Of a stretch of 64,000 nt of DNA, positions 1 through 14,900 are shown piece by piece. Position 1 is the first letter of the stretch, and each line of letters opens with the position of its first letter. The stretch comes from Prostheceraeus crozeri. Lineage: Eukaryota > Platyhelminthes > Polycladida > Euryleptidae. The translations under genes and the position numbers were made by a program. The stretch spans positions 170,371 through 234,370 of the forward strand of contig CAJQUW010007086.1 of the NCBI GenBank assembly GCA_907163375.1. Direction: 5' to 3'. The notes under the pieces are model-generated. The model was not told the DNA's origin. It made no database searches and worked only from the letters and a program-made list of their open reading frames with translations.

Positions 1-2547
1 GTGCTTTGGAACCTACTTTAAAAATAGTCAGAGACAAGTTTGGATGCATCGAAAAAACATGAAAGGTGCTAAATTGCAATTTCTGTATCGAAATGTTTCT
101 CATATTCTTAAGCAGCACATTTGTATGATGATTTCTCACAAAGAACATTTGGTTCTTACTATGACTCAGATGGTAACGAGATGGAGGATATGATCTGTGG
201 GGTCTCATTGAAATCATTTAACCTGTCCATCATGACGCACCTCACCATGAATAAGTGTCTAATTAGCGCGAGTAAACTCGACAATGATAGTTAAGCTCTT
301 GTGTGATTAGCATGGAACTGCATTTTGTAACTTTGCATTCCTTTCCCTGCACTTCCAGGATTGCTCATGCAGCTAACATATCATAAATGCTTAATGATTT
401 AAAAAAATCATACACGCGTGTCTCTGTATTTGGAATAAAAATGCAGTAATTATCAGACGTGTTTTTTCTTTGTCATATCACTTGATACACCCTTGACACT
501 GCGTCCACAAGACGAAACGCGTCAGGTTTTTACCATTAGTCGCAAAATATAAATTATTCATCGCAACAAAGGGACAAGAATTTTCATTTGAAACTAAAGG
601 TGACTGTCAAGATCTTCCCGTACCGACAGACGCTGACTATACCGCTCAGCACGTTTTTAAGATGCATACATCCTCGATGATAAATCATACTACTATCCTG
701 CCTGATACATCAGCTATCGATCAAGACTATCAGATTCATCGTTCTAGATTTATGAAGAACAGTTAGATGAGATGAATCGCTTGAAAATACAAAATATTTC
801 ACTTGAAACGTTGCTGATATCTCGATAATGCTATTTTTATTCAAACGGTTTCGAGCTCCCACTTTTCCACAGGAATTTAAATAAAAGCCCATTATGCCCT
901 AGTGCGGTTTGGAAAAATTTCTATGGTCAATGCTATAGAAATGAAAGCTCACATGAATAGTTTAGAGACGCTTCACATGCTAGACAATGTGGGCTCTTTT
1001 CCGGATTTTTATGAAAATTTAGGGGTCTCGAGTTTCGGCGAGAAATGTTTAGAAACAATTAGGCGATATAGAGGGGTTAGAAATGCATCTGCTAGCTGAT
1101 CAAGAAAATTGTCTTCATGACAAGTTGGACATACATCGTATCATCTCTGGCATATGTCTGGTGATTGCATATCTTTGACCGTCGTTGCATGACGTACCCA
1201 TGATTTATAAGTTGACATGCAAAAATGAAGTGGTTTTGAATTTCAAATGAATTTTTATGCCACAAATCCTAAGCTTAAAATGAAAGACATCTTCGGTTAG
1301 AGCAGACGAAGACCAACAGCGTAGAACATTGACTTAATGTACCTATGGCTACAAAATGCAAAAGACAAGATCGAACCACCCCAACAAGTACTAAAATTTC
1401 TGAATTTTATCATCTTCGACAATATATCTTTGAGACAAATTCATCAAATGGAGATCGTACTGTTGGACTCCTCACAATATTACGGACTTACGCGCTTAAT
1501 ATGGTGTCAATCTTCAGATTCGTCAGAATTCAGACCAGGTCGAGTTTGCATTACGTTGAATGGAAAATTGATCTTCTTGTCCCTATGACTTAATGCTCTG
1601 TCGATTGAGGACTATAGCTATCAGCATCATCAGATCATCTCGCACCCGGGAAATTTTTCTGTGATGTGACCTTACTTTCGCATTGGTTGGCAGCAAAAAA
1701 TGATAACCCTTTGGGCCATATTCCACTGGAACTAATAGCATGGCTAACTTTCTCCATTGATCTCGATATTTCGTTCGCATTGGTGGGTGATAGATATTGC
1801 TCTTTTTTGATATCGCTTTCACAAATGGCAGCTTTTTTTGCTTACCATCCAACACCCCACTTTAAAGTCTTTCTATCGCTCCTTTTCTCTCACAAGCCTG
1901 ACAATTTCATGTGATGTACGTCTTTTGATAATCAATAAACAACTCCCATCGGTGTTTACAATTTGGAGGACTTGTTCATGTTAAGATCTTCAGTATCATT
2001 CGGCAAAGTAAGCCGCAAATCATGAGGCTGTAGGCCTATGCAAACTGGCTCAAAATTTGCCGATTCGCGGGTCCCTATAGTGCATGACGAACAGAGGACT
2101 GCATTTTTCATGCTTTCTCCCAAACTTCGAGTAGTACACTTATACTATGTCATTTACCTACGCTGCATCCGCATTGTGGAATTCCTTAAAAAGAGATGTA
2201 AGCAGGGATTGCAATTCACCCAAGAACAAAACCCCGGAAAATCGGGAAAAACCAGGGGTTGACTGCATAAATTTGAAATACATGTATTTACATAAGATTA
2301 ATTTCGCAAAAAGACCCGGAAAATTGCGATCCCTGGATGTAAGGATCTTTGTATTCCTATACTCCTTTAAATGATCTTTGAAGACTTACTTTATTTCTTG
2401 CGATCGCTGACGTATCTATGTTTTTTGTCTACATGTGATGTTGTATGACTTTATTGCGCTATGAGCTCATCCAGTAATGATGTATCATCCTTGAAAGTAA
2501 AATCTTTAACTGCAACCAAATAATTACGAACAACAAGAACACCCAGT
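1..2547. other. Downstream flank of Sec31, no gene recognised
   Basis: No open frame here resembles a known protein, and the longest ones (around 1337-1593) show no domain. At 511-530 is the motif GACGAAACGCGTCAGG plus TTTT, which recurs at 27913-27933 and probably marks a repeat end. Text resembling CCCGGAAAAT repeat ends occurs at about 2230-2335. Confidence 0.5.
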
Positions 2548-2553
2548 TTTATT
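2548..2553 (-). promoter_or_regulatory. Candidate polyadenylation signal of Sec31
   Basis: AATAAA reads on the minus strand about 250 bases after the Sec31 stop. A second copy lies at 2390-2395. Either could end the transcript. Confidence 0.5.
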
Positions 2554-2801
2554 TCATTCATTACAATGTAATTGCACGGGATCACAAAGTAAACCTTGAC
2601 TTCAAAACGATGACTATGTACGCACACAGATCACTGCGGTAATACGGAAAACAAAGGCAATGAGAATCTAGATGGAACCAATCATGAAGTAATGATCGTT
2701 GCTGTAAAGGTATTGAGGCGTGTTGTCAGACAGGAGAATGGACGAGCAGGAGGAGGAAAAAGCGAGACTGATGAAGGTAGCGATGAACAAATGGCATCAA
2801 T

Positions 2802-2990
2802 TCAAGAAACACGAACTTGCATCATCGATGCACTTTGCATGAGCACTTTCAATCCAGGTACAAAGGCCCTAATTTCAGCGAAATTCGCTGTTTCGACGAT
2901 ATGATTAATGATAGCTATGGCCTGATTATAATCTCCAACTCGGACAGCCGCCATAACGTTATGAACACCACCTAGCACCGATTGCGATAC
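2802..2990 (-). CDS. Sec31: Sec31 exon 10 (C-terminus, stop TGA at 2802-2804)
   Basis: This terminal exon encodes 62 residues of the conserved C-terminal helical domain ([30 protein letters not shown]) and then TGA. The acceptor is TTTGCAG. The end aligns with the end of known Sec31 proteins, so the C-terminus looks complete. Confidence 0.95.
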   Translation of the reverse strand, partial: VSQSVLGGVHNVMAAVRVGDYNQAIAIINHIVETANFAEIRAFVPGLKVLMQSASMMQVRVS

Positions 2991-5900
2991 CTGCAAAAGA
3001 ATAGCATGACTCAATATGGTGGGTTAGATCAGTTGCTTTTGAGCATTTAAATCAAAGCTAGGCCGCCAGAAGAAAACACACACACTTGAAATAATAATGA
3101 TTTTCGAGGGGCAGTAAAATCTTCTAATATCCACAAAAAAGCGACAATTATAAATTAATCATTTCCCAATAGATGATCTAAGGTAACAATATAACCATTG
3201 ATTTTGAGCAAAGAGTTGTTAAGATGATTCATTCTGCAATAAAGAAAACGTTGAAAGTAAGATTCTGTTGCTTGTATAACCTCATGCCTAGGTGTTAAGC
3301 ATTTCGATGCATCATTCAAACTAAGTTTTCCATTATGTTTATAGACTTTATCACACGAGGCTACTTTACTCGAGCAATTAAGAGGAAACTACTGATCACC
3401 GCTATTTTTGTCGATCAAGTTTAGTTAAACGTAAGTCGTGACAATTTTATTCGGTCATGCAATCGGTTACTTATCACACAATACAACTTAATGAAGACCA
3501 CTCTTTCATTCTTGTCATAAGCTAACGAAGATATACACCTGCCATTGGTTGAAGAATCCTAGCAAACACTGGACACCTTGCAGCTGACGGTCATGATATT
3601 TGCTGTAATGCTTGTTGAATAATGAATGGACTCCTAGATAACAGAGAGCCGTTCCCTGCTGCAAGAGGTTGATAATACAGGAGTCCGTGAGATGAATGGA
3701 TCACTGAGATCAGTGGCGTATCCAAGGGGGGACACGGGGGAATGTCCCCCCTCTCTGAGAGATATGATTTTAACACATAAGTTTATGAAGAAGGAAAGTG
3801 CACTCAAACATCAATTCTCAATGCACTCTGTGGAGTTGAGCTTTAGTGCTTGATTTGGCTGGGAGTCTTGTGTCAGAGTGTGACGTTGCTTTCTTACCGA
3901 TAGCCATTGCCGATAGCGCCGATAACACATTCGTAAAACAGTGACTTGCAGTGGCGTAGCGTGTATAGTATTCACAGTATTCAGTGAATGCCTATTTATT
4001 TCCACTGTGTAAACTTAATGAATTCTATCCATTCTTAAATATAACCAGCTTTTTGTCCGTTGAAAAATTTTCTTTATTCAACCAAAAAGTATATAAAAGA
4101 AATCTGCTTTATTTCAAAGTACATTTGTGATAAGAGCTCATTAATTACATCAATCAACGCTAATTTGGGCTTCGTATGTCTTTTCGGACACCTTTCCTTT
4201 GCTTTAAACTTTCCGAACACGTGTTCAATGCGCCATCACACGCCTCCTTGATTATCTGCACCATGTCGACACTTCTGTTATCAGTTTCAATTCTCCCAAT
4301 ATGAGACTACTATTCAAGTTGACCACCTGAATACCACTGGTGAGTATTCCAATCGTGAATATTCTCTCCTTCATAGGATAACAAGTTCTCAATTCATAAT
4401 CGGACTTGTGTTACTCAAGAAAATTTTCGGAATCACAAAACAACTTTCGATCCAACTTCAGGCTAAGAAGATAGATTTTGTGGCAGCCATGGAAGAAGTT
4501 CAACATGTAACTGATATCTTCAGGTCTTGGAGAAGTGAGTCAACTGTATTCATCAATGCCTACGCAGAAGCCGTGAAGCTGTTTCAGTGCAATACGGACG
4601 ATCCTTCTGCAGAGCTCGAAACACCGCGACTGACATCAAAGAAAAAATACCGTTCGAATGTGCCTTCTTCATCAGCATCTGATTATTACAGAAAAGCTCC
4701 ATGGTATCCTTTGCTTGATGCAATCATCTCACAGATGAATGATCGCTTCAGTGAATCTTCAAAAACTGCCCTATCTATGTCAAACTTCATACCAGATCGA
4801 GTTGCCGATGTCATAGTGGAAGATATGAAACATATCTTTGAAAAATATATATATCCATACTACCAGATAGTCTTGATACTTGTATGATGGAATTCTACAG
4901 ATGGCAGCAAAAATGGAATTCAATTCCTAAAAAAGATTGTCCTTCAAGCGTTGTGGAAGCCCTGAAGTCGTGTAATTCTGACCTATATCCTAATATCTAT
5001 ATCCTACTGAAAGTGTTTGCTTCAATCCCAGTAACTTCGGCGACTGCAGAGCGGTCGTTCAGCAAGTTTCGTCAAATGAAAACGTACCTCCGTTCAACAA
5101 TGAGTGAAGCACGTTTGACAGGATTGACTTTTCTGGCAATACACAAGGACATTCCACTGGATTACGACTCTGTGATTGATTTGCATAAGACGGAGCACAA
5201 CTCACGCTTTAAATTGTAATACGTTTACTTAAGTCCTAACGGTCTCTCGTAAAAACATTAGTGTAAAGCTCAGAAAAATGTTATGTTTTTTAACTTCTTT
5301 CTTCAGGAAAAGTATTTTGCAGTGCCTGTTTATTGTTCTGTAATTTCACTGTACTGATAGAGAATATCTTAAGTATACATGTACAAATAGAAGATGCGTA
5401 CACTAATAATACTGTTTGTGTCACTGTTGAGTTTTATAATAATCTGTACCTGTTCAGTTTTACTGAATTCAATTTTAGGACGTTACGGTATATCAAAATG
5501 TGGGATATCAAAATTCGGGATTAACGAAAATGAATATGAAAGCGAAGATTAAATTATTGATAATATTTCATGCGACCATGATTATACTATTTATGATTAT
5601 TATATTTCTTTCCGTTGAATATGCATAATCTTCGTGGTAGGCCAAAAAATTAATTAATTTTTGTACCCCCCTTTTCAAAATCCTGGATACGCCCTGACTG
5701 AGACCTAAGAAAATGCCCAGATACTAGAATTCTCACTGCGAGCTTGTGCATGATCGAGTGCTACGTGTCGGATAAATCCTGGTCGATATTAGAGAGACAA
5801 AAAAATCATGAATGGTATATTTGAAAGATGCAGCCCTAATTTAATCACAATTCCGGACAATCACGTGTGATAGGAATTTAACTGAATCAATCAACTGACA

Positions 5901-8900
5901 CAAAAATTACTGAGAAGTCAATCAAATGACAAAAATTACTGAACAATCAATTAATCAAAATTGCAGCTGCTGAGCAATCACTAAACTGAAATTCGGTTAA
6001 ATTTTGACAAATCCTGATATAGGAGGCGACTATCTACATTTGCTATTTCATCCAACCAATGTTCATATAGATGTCCAAAAGTCGTCTAGAAATTTTAAAT
6101 CCGAAAATCTCTGAGTTGAAATAGAAGACTTACGTAAATTCAACACTCTATTTGGATTAAGCATGCGATTTTGCCCAAACCGAATACCTTCTTTTTTATA
6201 GAAGATTCGGTAAGGAAGCACTATAAAAAGTAATGAGTAATGCTCGAGTGTGAGAAGATCTTGATCATTAGTCGCCGCCACGGATTAGAAAGACATTCTA
6301 GAGGCAATTAATGAATTGGTTTGCTTCAAGATCTTGCAGCAATTTCAATTAGTTATTGATACATTAGTGTTCCATGACGACAGAGTCATAATGATACTTC
6401 AAATTATGAATACAATGTGCAGAATCGCTGCAGTTTTATTCACAGAGCTTCAGTTTGGTTTAGGATCTCCATCATAATGAAAACGGAGAATATAAACATG
6501 TTTAACTGGAAGGTCAAAGACGTCAAACTATTCAAAGACTTGAATTGAATATCATTCACATAATCATTGAAGCCTTTCTTTCCGCTTAATTGCATCCACG
6601 CATTGTTGCTAACGCTCACCGCATTACGTCATACATCCTCACTCATAAATATGATAAAGATTAATCAGAAATGCATAAATACTTATCCAATGAACACTTG
6701 ATTAAATAAAAAAAATGAATTTTAAATCTTAAAATGCTGATCATTAAGACTAAAATATATTAAATTTTTTATAGATATTCACATTAGAAATGATATAATT
6801 TTTAGAAGTTTGCGGCACACTGCAAGTAAGTTATGTTTATAATCTGGTGTTTTCAAACAGAAGTGATCATCAGTAAACAATTACATGGTTGGCACAAATT
6901 CGCAAATCATTTGAAGTAAAAGTTATTTCTGATACTTATTGAAGAGACGAGCACAATAAGGGGAAAAAAGGAGATCCTGCGTTTAGTCTTACAAAAAGAC
7001 AATTGAACTTGTTTAGTTCGCGGTAGAAGTTGAGGGGCCAAACAGTGTAATAGATGATCACCTCGTAATGTCTGGCGAAAACCTTGCAGAGCTCTTGCCT
7101 CCCGACGAGTCAAGAAACTACTCAACAGCTGATAGTGGCATTCAAAGCTACATATAATTCTAATTCTATGGCAGTGCTTTCTAATTTTTTCGATCTTGTT
7201 TGCATTTTTTGTTGATAAACCGACATAAACTGGGCAGATGTATTCAATGATGCCTCCGATTAGAGAATAATACATTTCAGGGCATGTCCTTCTTCGTTGT
7301 TATTTGGAATTTCTTCATTTGCTGTGACGGACACGCAGACAAAGCAATTTATTTATGTGGCGGTACATCGTAAGTTGAATTATTTTCGGTATCTTCTACG
7401 ATGACTGTACTTTCAACGTAATCACCGACATGAAAAACGACTGATTTGAACATTGAGAAATGTTTTTCTACTTACGGCGTCAATGCGAATGGAGTCATAG
7501 AGCGCTTCTAACTTTCTATCCACATCCTCCATCTTCATCTTCATTTGCTGCAAGAGATAAGCGTTACTGAGCTTACATGTTAGTAGTTTTAGAACCTTTT
7601 ACAAGTGTCAGTGTAAGTTTACACCTCGCGAGGAAATTTAAGAGTATGATCATATGTATGAATCATACGTATGATTTATACCTGAAACATACTATGAGAG
7701 TGAAACACTTTGTATACAAATCATACGCATGAATCATACCCAAATTTTGGTACGAGATCCGCATACTATGATCATGCTATGACAGTCTCATGCACCGATT
7801 ACGGCATGAAATATCCATGCTGAGAACATACTATAATTTTTTCTTACCATCATTTTTCCCAGCGACAGGGTTCCTTTGGTGGCTTACTTTTTTTTCGGAG
7901 AAAATCTTGCATTATATTACTTTGTCATTTCTTCCTTCATTTTTCTAAAATAGCTACCATTAATTTAAATCAGCGCTTGAATTATCAGCTCTATCTAGTT
8001 GGTTTGAATTGCATTGAATGATTAAAGTTCGGCGAGATTCTAAATAAGTAGCAAAATTTTTCAGTAACAAAATAATAAAACAATTTTTAACCAATTTCTG
8101 GTAATGATATGAAGCGTATCGCTTTCTAAAAACACGCAATCTTGAAACTTAGAAAAATTGTTCAAAGGGAGAGTATCTGAAATGAAATGAAATGATAGCA
8201 ACTTGTCATGTCAAATTTATTCCGGAAAAAGAAAATTGAAATACACAAGAATTACGTGTCTCAGTTTTTGAATAATAAAAGTTGTTCGACTATAGATCAG
8301 CAGATATTCCTCTCATGAAAAAGGAAAGACATGTAGGTTTGTCTTTAGTAAGGTTGTTTAATGTTTGAAATAAACTGCACTCTCCTAAATTGCAAACTTA
8401 ACTCATTTTCAATATTTTCAGAGTGCATTTTCAATTCCACTTTCAAATCACTTGCATTAGGAGTGATTCGTAATTATAATGAGTCATTTTTAGCAATTCA
8501 CAACAACCGAATGCGAGCTAGTTGACCTGGACATGCACGGTGACCTGTCGGTAGCTGATAGATTGTTTAATTCCGACCAATCAAATGCTCTTGAAATCGA
8601 TAAGTAATAAACTAACACGTAAAAACACCTCGTTGTTGGCGCATGTTCACCATGTTCATAAGTGATAAAAACGCTCTATTCTTCGATGTTCAAGAATGAA
8701 ATTCACCAGCTAGCATCTTGAGAGTCCTATGCGACTTGGTTCAATGCCTGATTGGATAATTTTCGTTTGGAACTTCAATGACCACGAAATCAAACCATTG
8801 ATTTCAGAGGCATCTCTTCATACACATGTCGATTTATTTTCACAAATATGAATAACTAATTTCACTCCTAGATTCTAAGGATTAATCGCTTCCCTCATGG

Positions 8901-11900
8901 TACACCATCTAATTGGAGCTTTTAAGTACTAGATTTTTACTTATCAATTTCTAATGACGTTTCTATGGTCAATGGTCAGAATCGTACGATCCATTGGCCA
9001 TCAGAAGGACATAATTGGACACCTACGACTATTTTATGGGATCCCACATAATGAGATGTGCAGGACTCTCCCAAAGCAGGTGTTTTGAAATGTGATTGGA
9101 AGCACACTTTTAAAATCGTATATGGTCAAATTCTCATATCCATTGCAGCACTAGTATTGCATTGTGTAGTTTAGCATGAAGTTGCAAAATCACAAACAAC
9201 CAAGAACTAATGAATGATACTAACCTACTATGTTTGACGGAAATTTAATCTACCCTACTGGGGAAATGCACCTAAATTGACCAAAAAACATCTTCGCCTC
9301 GATGGATTCGCCACTATATCTCTTTAGAACCATCTCAGCACTATCTCAGTAGAACAAAATTGAAGGAAAAATCTTGAAACGACTTCATTCTAGAATAGGA
9401 TTTGGAAAGTATTGGGAAATCTTTTACAAAAATCAATCGCATGAAAACCTCATGCCCATATTTGAGTATAATTTCATTACTGAAAATTTATACAAAATCA
9501 TAGCATGAAAACCTCATGCCCTTATTTGCGAATGATTTCAGTATAAAAATCCTGAAATTTCATACCTATGACTCTGCAATACCCTTTACATAGTCAAATT
9601 TTTAGTATGGAAAATTCATGCCCACGTTTGAGTATGATTTCGGCATGAACAAATCATAGTAAGAAAAATTCATACACGTGTTTGCGCATGTTTTCAGTAT
9701 GAAATCTCAAGAACATATGAATCATACGAAAATCATACTATGATTCATACCGACTTATTTCCTCGCGGGACATTGATCAAGGCAATTTAATTGAACTCGA
9801 CGATACATTCTCATGTGAATTCAAAACAGTTATCATACATTCTCAATTTATCGCGTTGCTACCGGCGTTAGTTTAGGATAGGCGCATCCCAGTGTGTCGC
9901 TAAGGGCAACTTATAGGGATGTAGAAAGTAATGTCATTGCAGATATACCTAGGCCATTGTCTTATTCGAACAGTGGATAGTCTCTATTTACATATTACTT
10001 ATATATTAATAAAAACGGCTATTCGAGCAAGAGAAAATGCAATTGGTTATCTTATGAAGCATTCTTCAACTCTTCAGCTCTACTGGAGCATCGACAACTC
10101 AGTGTTGAAGCCACGCATAAATTATGGAGGCGGATTATTACGATTTCAAGAAAGATCTTTCCTCCGAGTTTATCATGCCAATTATTGAATTGAGATCACA
10201 GGTGCCTGAGATGCGCCTCATCACAAGAGTAGGTAAGCATACGGTGCTAATCGGTATCGAAGTACGACAGTAACCTGTGCATCCGATACATGTTCGTCAT
10301 CTTGTTTTTGTACTTTTTCTACTCGATATGAGGATCGGAGCAAAACGTCAAGAAGTAGCAATTGCTCATTCTTGCTTGCTCTAAGCATGTTTTCTGACTG
10401 CACTTCTCAGCATGTTTTTTATAACGACTGCTACAAGTTAGTTGTTTGATGTGAAAAACACCCCTAGACGTACATGACTGGAACTTATAGTTTTGTAATC
10501 AAAGAAAGTATAGCACTTTCACTTGAGTAATATCAATATGAATGAGGAAAAGTCATCACATACTGGCTCATATCGACTGGTGACTTATCATCCAATTCAA
10601 TTATACATAGTCACAAGGTAATGATGCTCCATAATTTTTGTATGATAACTTATTTGTCTTTCTTTCCGTTTGATGTTGCTTTGTAGTGAAGAACGAAATG
10701 TATCACGAAGCTATATCAACTTTTTTATTTCCAACCCATTTTCCCAAAACTTAAGATGAAATGTTAGATCAAGACCTCCTATTTTCACACATTAGAAATT
10801 GTACACCATTTACTGACATCATGGAATGTTAATATTACTTTCAAAAGATATCGAATTTGCACAGTCAATTATATTCAGATTATGTATACCCTTGTTAAAG
10901 TAGACTTGTCAGCTTGTATCAATGCATATGATTCAGATGGTAAGATCAACTCATTGGACCTACATTTTTGGGTTGTTAACTCTAAATTGTCGGAAGTCAT
11001 CAGTACAAAGGTTGTCCACCTCTAGCTTGCTAGAATGGCTTTGTACCTTAGGTGGGGCATGGTGCAAAAGGAAGACACTTCAACTAATATGGTAAAAACA
11101 TCTTCTTACTCGACTAGTTGCGCCTGACTTGCACAGACTGAGCAGTTGACCGAATACAACTTCAAGTTGTTGATGCTCCTGAGGGAGTGGGGCTTTCGGC
11201 TCTGCAGGCTGTGATTGAACAGGAGGAGGGGGCTGATTTAATCGTGCTGATTGAGGCTGTCCTTGGCCGGAGATGGGAGCCATGGAAGGATTGGGAGTAC
11301 CAGGAGTGGCCGACCCTGGGGTGTAAAAGTTAGGAGGGTGAGTCGGGTTGGCCAGAGCACCATTGGGAACATATGCGTGATAAGGCTGAGAGGAAGGAAC
11401 ACCAGGCATTCCAGCCCCATGATGATAACGAACAGTGTTCGCTTGAGGCGGGGCTGCATGAGGTTCCGGAATATAAGCAGCTGGGTTATAGAAATTGTTG
11501 ACGGGAGCGGCAGCAGGCTGCTCTTCTCCAACCTGAAGCAAACATATGTAACTTCCTTAGAATCAGATAAGACACAACAACAACAATGACAGATATTGCT
11601 TCGAACAAATAGTTGTAAATGCGTGTAATTTAAGAAGTGACTTTGCCAACAATTGCACTTCATATCTAAGTTTCAAAAAGCAGTGCACTTCAGAATAAAG
11701 CTGCACAAGGCATTATTTATTGAAGATTTGCTATCAACTTGTAAACGTCTGACAAGTCGAAAAGTCGATTTTGTAAATTCTGTATAATAGTAACTCGCAG
11801 AGACCGACATGCTTATATTCTTATCAAAAAGCGAATTTGAATGATATCACCAGGTAATCGCAGGTTGGTGAAACAGACTGATTAAATCATGCATTTTACA

Positions 11901-14900
11901 AAACTTTGGAACATAAGATTCTTTACGTTAAGTATCGCAAGGGATGAGAATCGATTGTCTTGACATAATTTGCGTGGCTTGATTTTCAAGAACAAATCTA
12001 TAGCAAATTGAAGAAATAAGTGAGGACTTTGTTTTTATAAATAAAATTATGAGGCTTTTACTTTATTATGCTGATCAAAGCAAATTTCTCTCGATGAAAT
12101 ATCAGACTTAGACACAATTGAATTTCTGCAGCAATTTTATACCCAAAATATGCCAGGTAGTCTGCAAGCTTCACGATATTCAATCTACAACTGATCAAGC
12201 AAATGACGCACGATCTTATACAATATAATGGAACTCACCGATTTCGTGCGTTCTTTCAGAACTGGAGGATCATTCCATCCACCGACCGCCGGTCTACCAC
12301 CCATTCTTGATGTACTGATGTTTGGCGGTGGTTTGCTTGCGCTGATATTGGAAGGAGTGGGGCCGGATGGAGGAGGCATTACATTCGGCATTGGTCGCGG
12401 TTGGGGTTGAGGCACACCAATCGGTTGTGCACCAGGCGGCGGTACACCAGGCGGAGGTGCACCAGGCAGCGGTTGGGTGGTAGGGTTGTACATGGAGACC
12501 GAGGGGTTGTAGAAATTCGAATTGGAGACAGACGAAGGATTTGGATAGCCGTATGTTTGACTTCGATTCATAGGGGTTGTGTGCTTCGGCGCTTGCGCTC
12601 TTGTCGTCGTTGCTTGACCGAAGAGGTTGGGAGGAGCTGGAAGATCAGCTGGTGGATCCGCCAGACCTCTGTAGATTCTGTCTCGAAGCAGCAACAGACT
12701 ATCTTCTTTCTGGTCACCTAAATAACGAAGCGCAACCTCCACAAGGCCCTGGCTGGCGATGATCGATGCATATCGACCCATCTGAGCGGCAACTGAGGGA
12801 CCAGGATCTCCTTTTCTCCCACATGACTCTCTCAAGACCACTACTTTGTCCATCAGAGACTGCAGCGCTTTTGGTGAGTCAACATTTACATGACGCGTCC
12901 AGCAACGAACAAGTTGCTCTGCGCTACCGGCACAGATGTAACAGAGACATGCCATCAGTGCTGCGTCCTTCTCATTGCTCTTTTCCAAACTGGCACCGAT
13001 CTGCTCGCAAAGCTGACCCACCTCATCAACCCCGGCGTAGGTGAGGACACATGCCAAACCAGCGCGCCAATTACTAGGTCCACAAAGACGTGCCACTTCG
13101 CCCCAATTTCGAGCCACCACCGCTCCAATTAGACGTGCCACCGAGGCTATTTCTGACGTTTCTGATGCCATTATCCGACGAAGAACGCGAGCCTGAGCAC
13201 GCTGATATAGTTCTGCCCCACCAGAAACCGCCAGGATGAGCGCTTCGCCATGACGATCGTTCAGCAAGCACAGATCCACTGCTTCTTCCAACCTTCCTGT
13301 GACTAGTGCTAACGCCAAGGCAGTCTCCACTGATGAATCACCTTGGCGTGGATCCAAATGCATTTGTTCAAATCGTGTTGCCGTGTCATTAGCAATAGCC
13401 GATTTCCCCACAGATTGGAATGGATCTTCGGATTCCTAAAACGAGATGAATGCAAATTGTATCTACAGATTTTCAAACAAGCGACATATAGTGGTGCACA
13501 ATATGGCGGATTGCATCAATGCATCCTGCTACATGCACAATGATTCCAAGAAGTGTACAGCCACAATTACGAAGAGGATATGAGATGAAAAATTCCAATG
13601 CATAAGGTAACTATAATCTAATTGAACGAATTCGAACAGACAGCACTTCAAATAGACCCTGATTATCTTATGACAAATAAGCATGACAAGATAAAACTAG
13701 ATTGCTTCTCAAAGACATGAATCAATGATGTGAAAAATATCAGTTTTCTCTGCCGAGTAATTTAATGCCACTAAATAATTACGAATAAAAAATATGTACA
13801 CAGCCGACGTTTCGGGTCCAGACCCTTCCTCAACCTTTCTTATTGCTGCCTTGCCTTGAGAAAGGGTCTGGAACCGAAACGTCGGATGTGTACATATTTT
13901 TTATTCGTAATTATTTGGTGGCAGTAAATTACTCGGGAGAGAAAACTGATATTTTTCACATCATTGATTCATTATGTTCCTCCCGCCTTCAGCCATCTCT
14001 TATATATTTTCAAAGACAAAATGTGGGCGCTGTGAATTGCTTGTGGAGGTTGAACTGCAATCATTACCGTCCAAAGGACCATCTTTGTGAAACAAAAGGT
14101 ATACCTATGGAGCTAGTGTGCGGCAAGTTATGTCTATAACATGCCAATTGCTTTCATCCCATGAAAAAACACTCGAGTTTGTGGGAATGCGATTGCTACA
14201 GTTGAAATGTGGAGTCAGACCATCGGACAAGAAATCGACCGGCAATGTCAGAAAAGGCCCTGGGCATTGGGAACATCACAGACATCTCGACAGGGAAAAG
14301 ACTGTTGATTTAATAATGTGGTATAAAGAGACAAACAGTCATGTGAATGATAAAAGAAGAGTAAGGAGACATAACCTGGGAAGATGTGGTGAAAGAAGAC
14401 ATGAAACTCGTTGGAGTCCAGAGAGCAGAGGCTACAATCGGCCGAAATGGAGGTCGATAAATTAGGCTGTTTGTTGCAACTTTGCAACATGTGGTCTGAT
14501 AATACAGGTTTTTCATTTCTTATCATGGCTTTAGCAACAACTTCACCATCTAATTATCTTGCATGTGATTACATTAGTATATTTTTGTGAAATGAATAAC
14601 CATTTTTACAGAGTCACACACGCACCAAAACGACCGCTTGGTGACACATCTGGTGTCATACGTAATTATCTCAGTGAAATGACATTAGCGCTGAATTCTT
14701 GCTATACCTGCTACTATGGTGATCGTGAACAGGGTTTTCTGGCTGTTGAGTCGTTCGCCAAAACGGAAGCATTGTCAGAAAAATAAGACCCTGACCGTGG
14801 TAACACTACTTCCATTTTAGGGTATTCAGATTTAAAAAATATGCAAGGGAAAGCATGATAGAAAAAAATCGTGCTGAGCGCATTTATTGTATGGTCATTC

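Larger units (their letters stand above)
2991..7475 (-). other. Sec31 intron 9
   Basis: The intron is 4485 bp, with donor GTAAG at 7471-7475 and acceptor TTTGCAG at 2991-2997. It contains the hAT element (3711-5696) and a LINE 3' fragment (about 6907-7310). I saw nothing else interpretable. Confidence 0.85.

Noticed and set aside
9931..10188. 85-residue plus-strand frame in intron 8
   Set aside because: No motif and AT-driven composition; it lies within a Sec31 intron.
11238..11663. Second minus-strand and plus-strand frames over Sec31 exon 8
   Set aside because: They overlap the real Pro-rich exon in other frames and cross its splice acceptor.
12228..13132. Plus-strand open frames over Sec31 exon 7
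   Set aside because: They are antisense shadows of a clearly coding, GC-richer exon and show no family motif.
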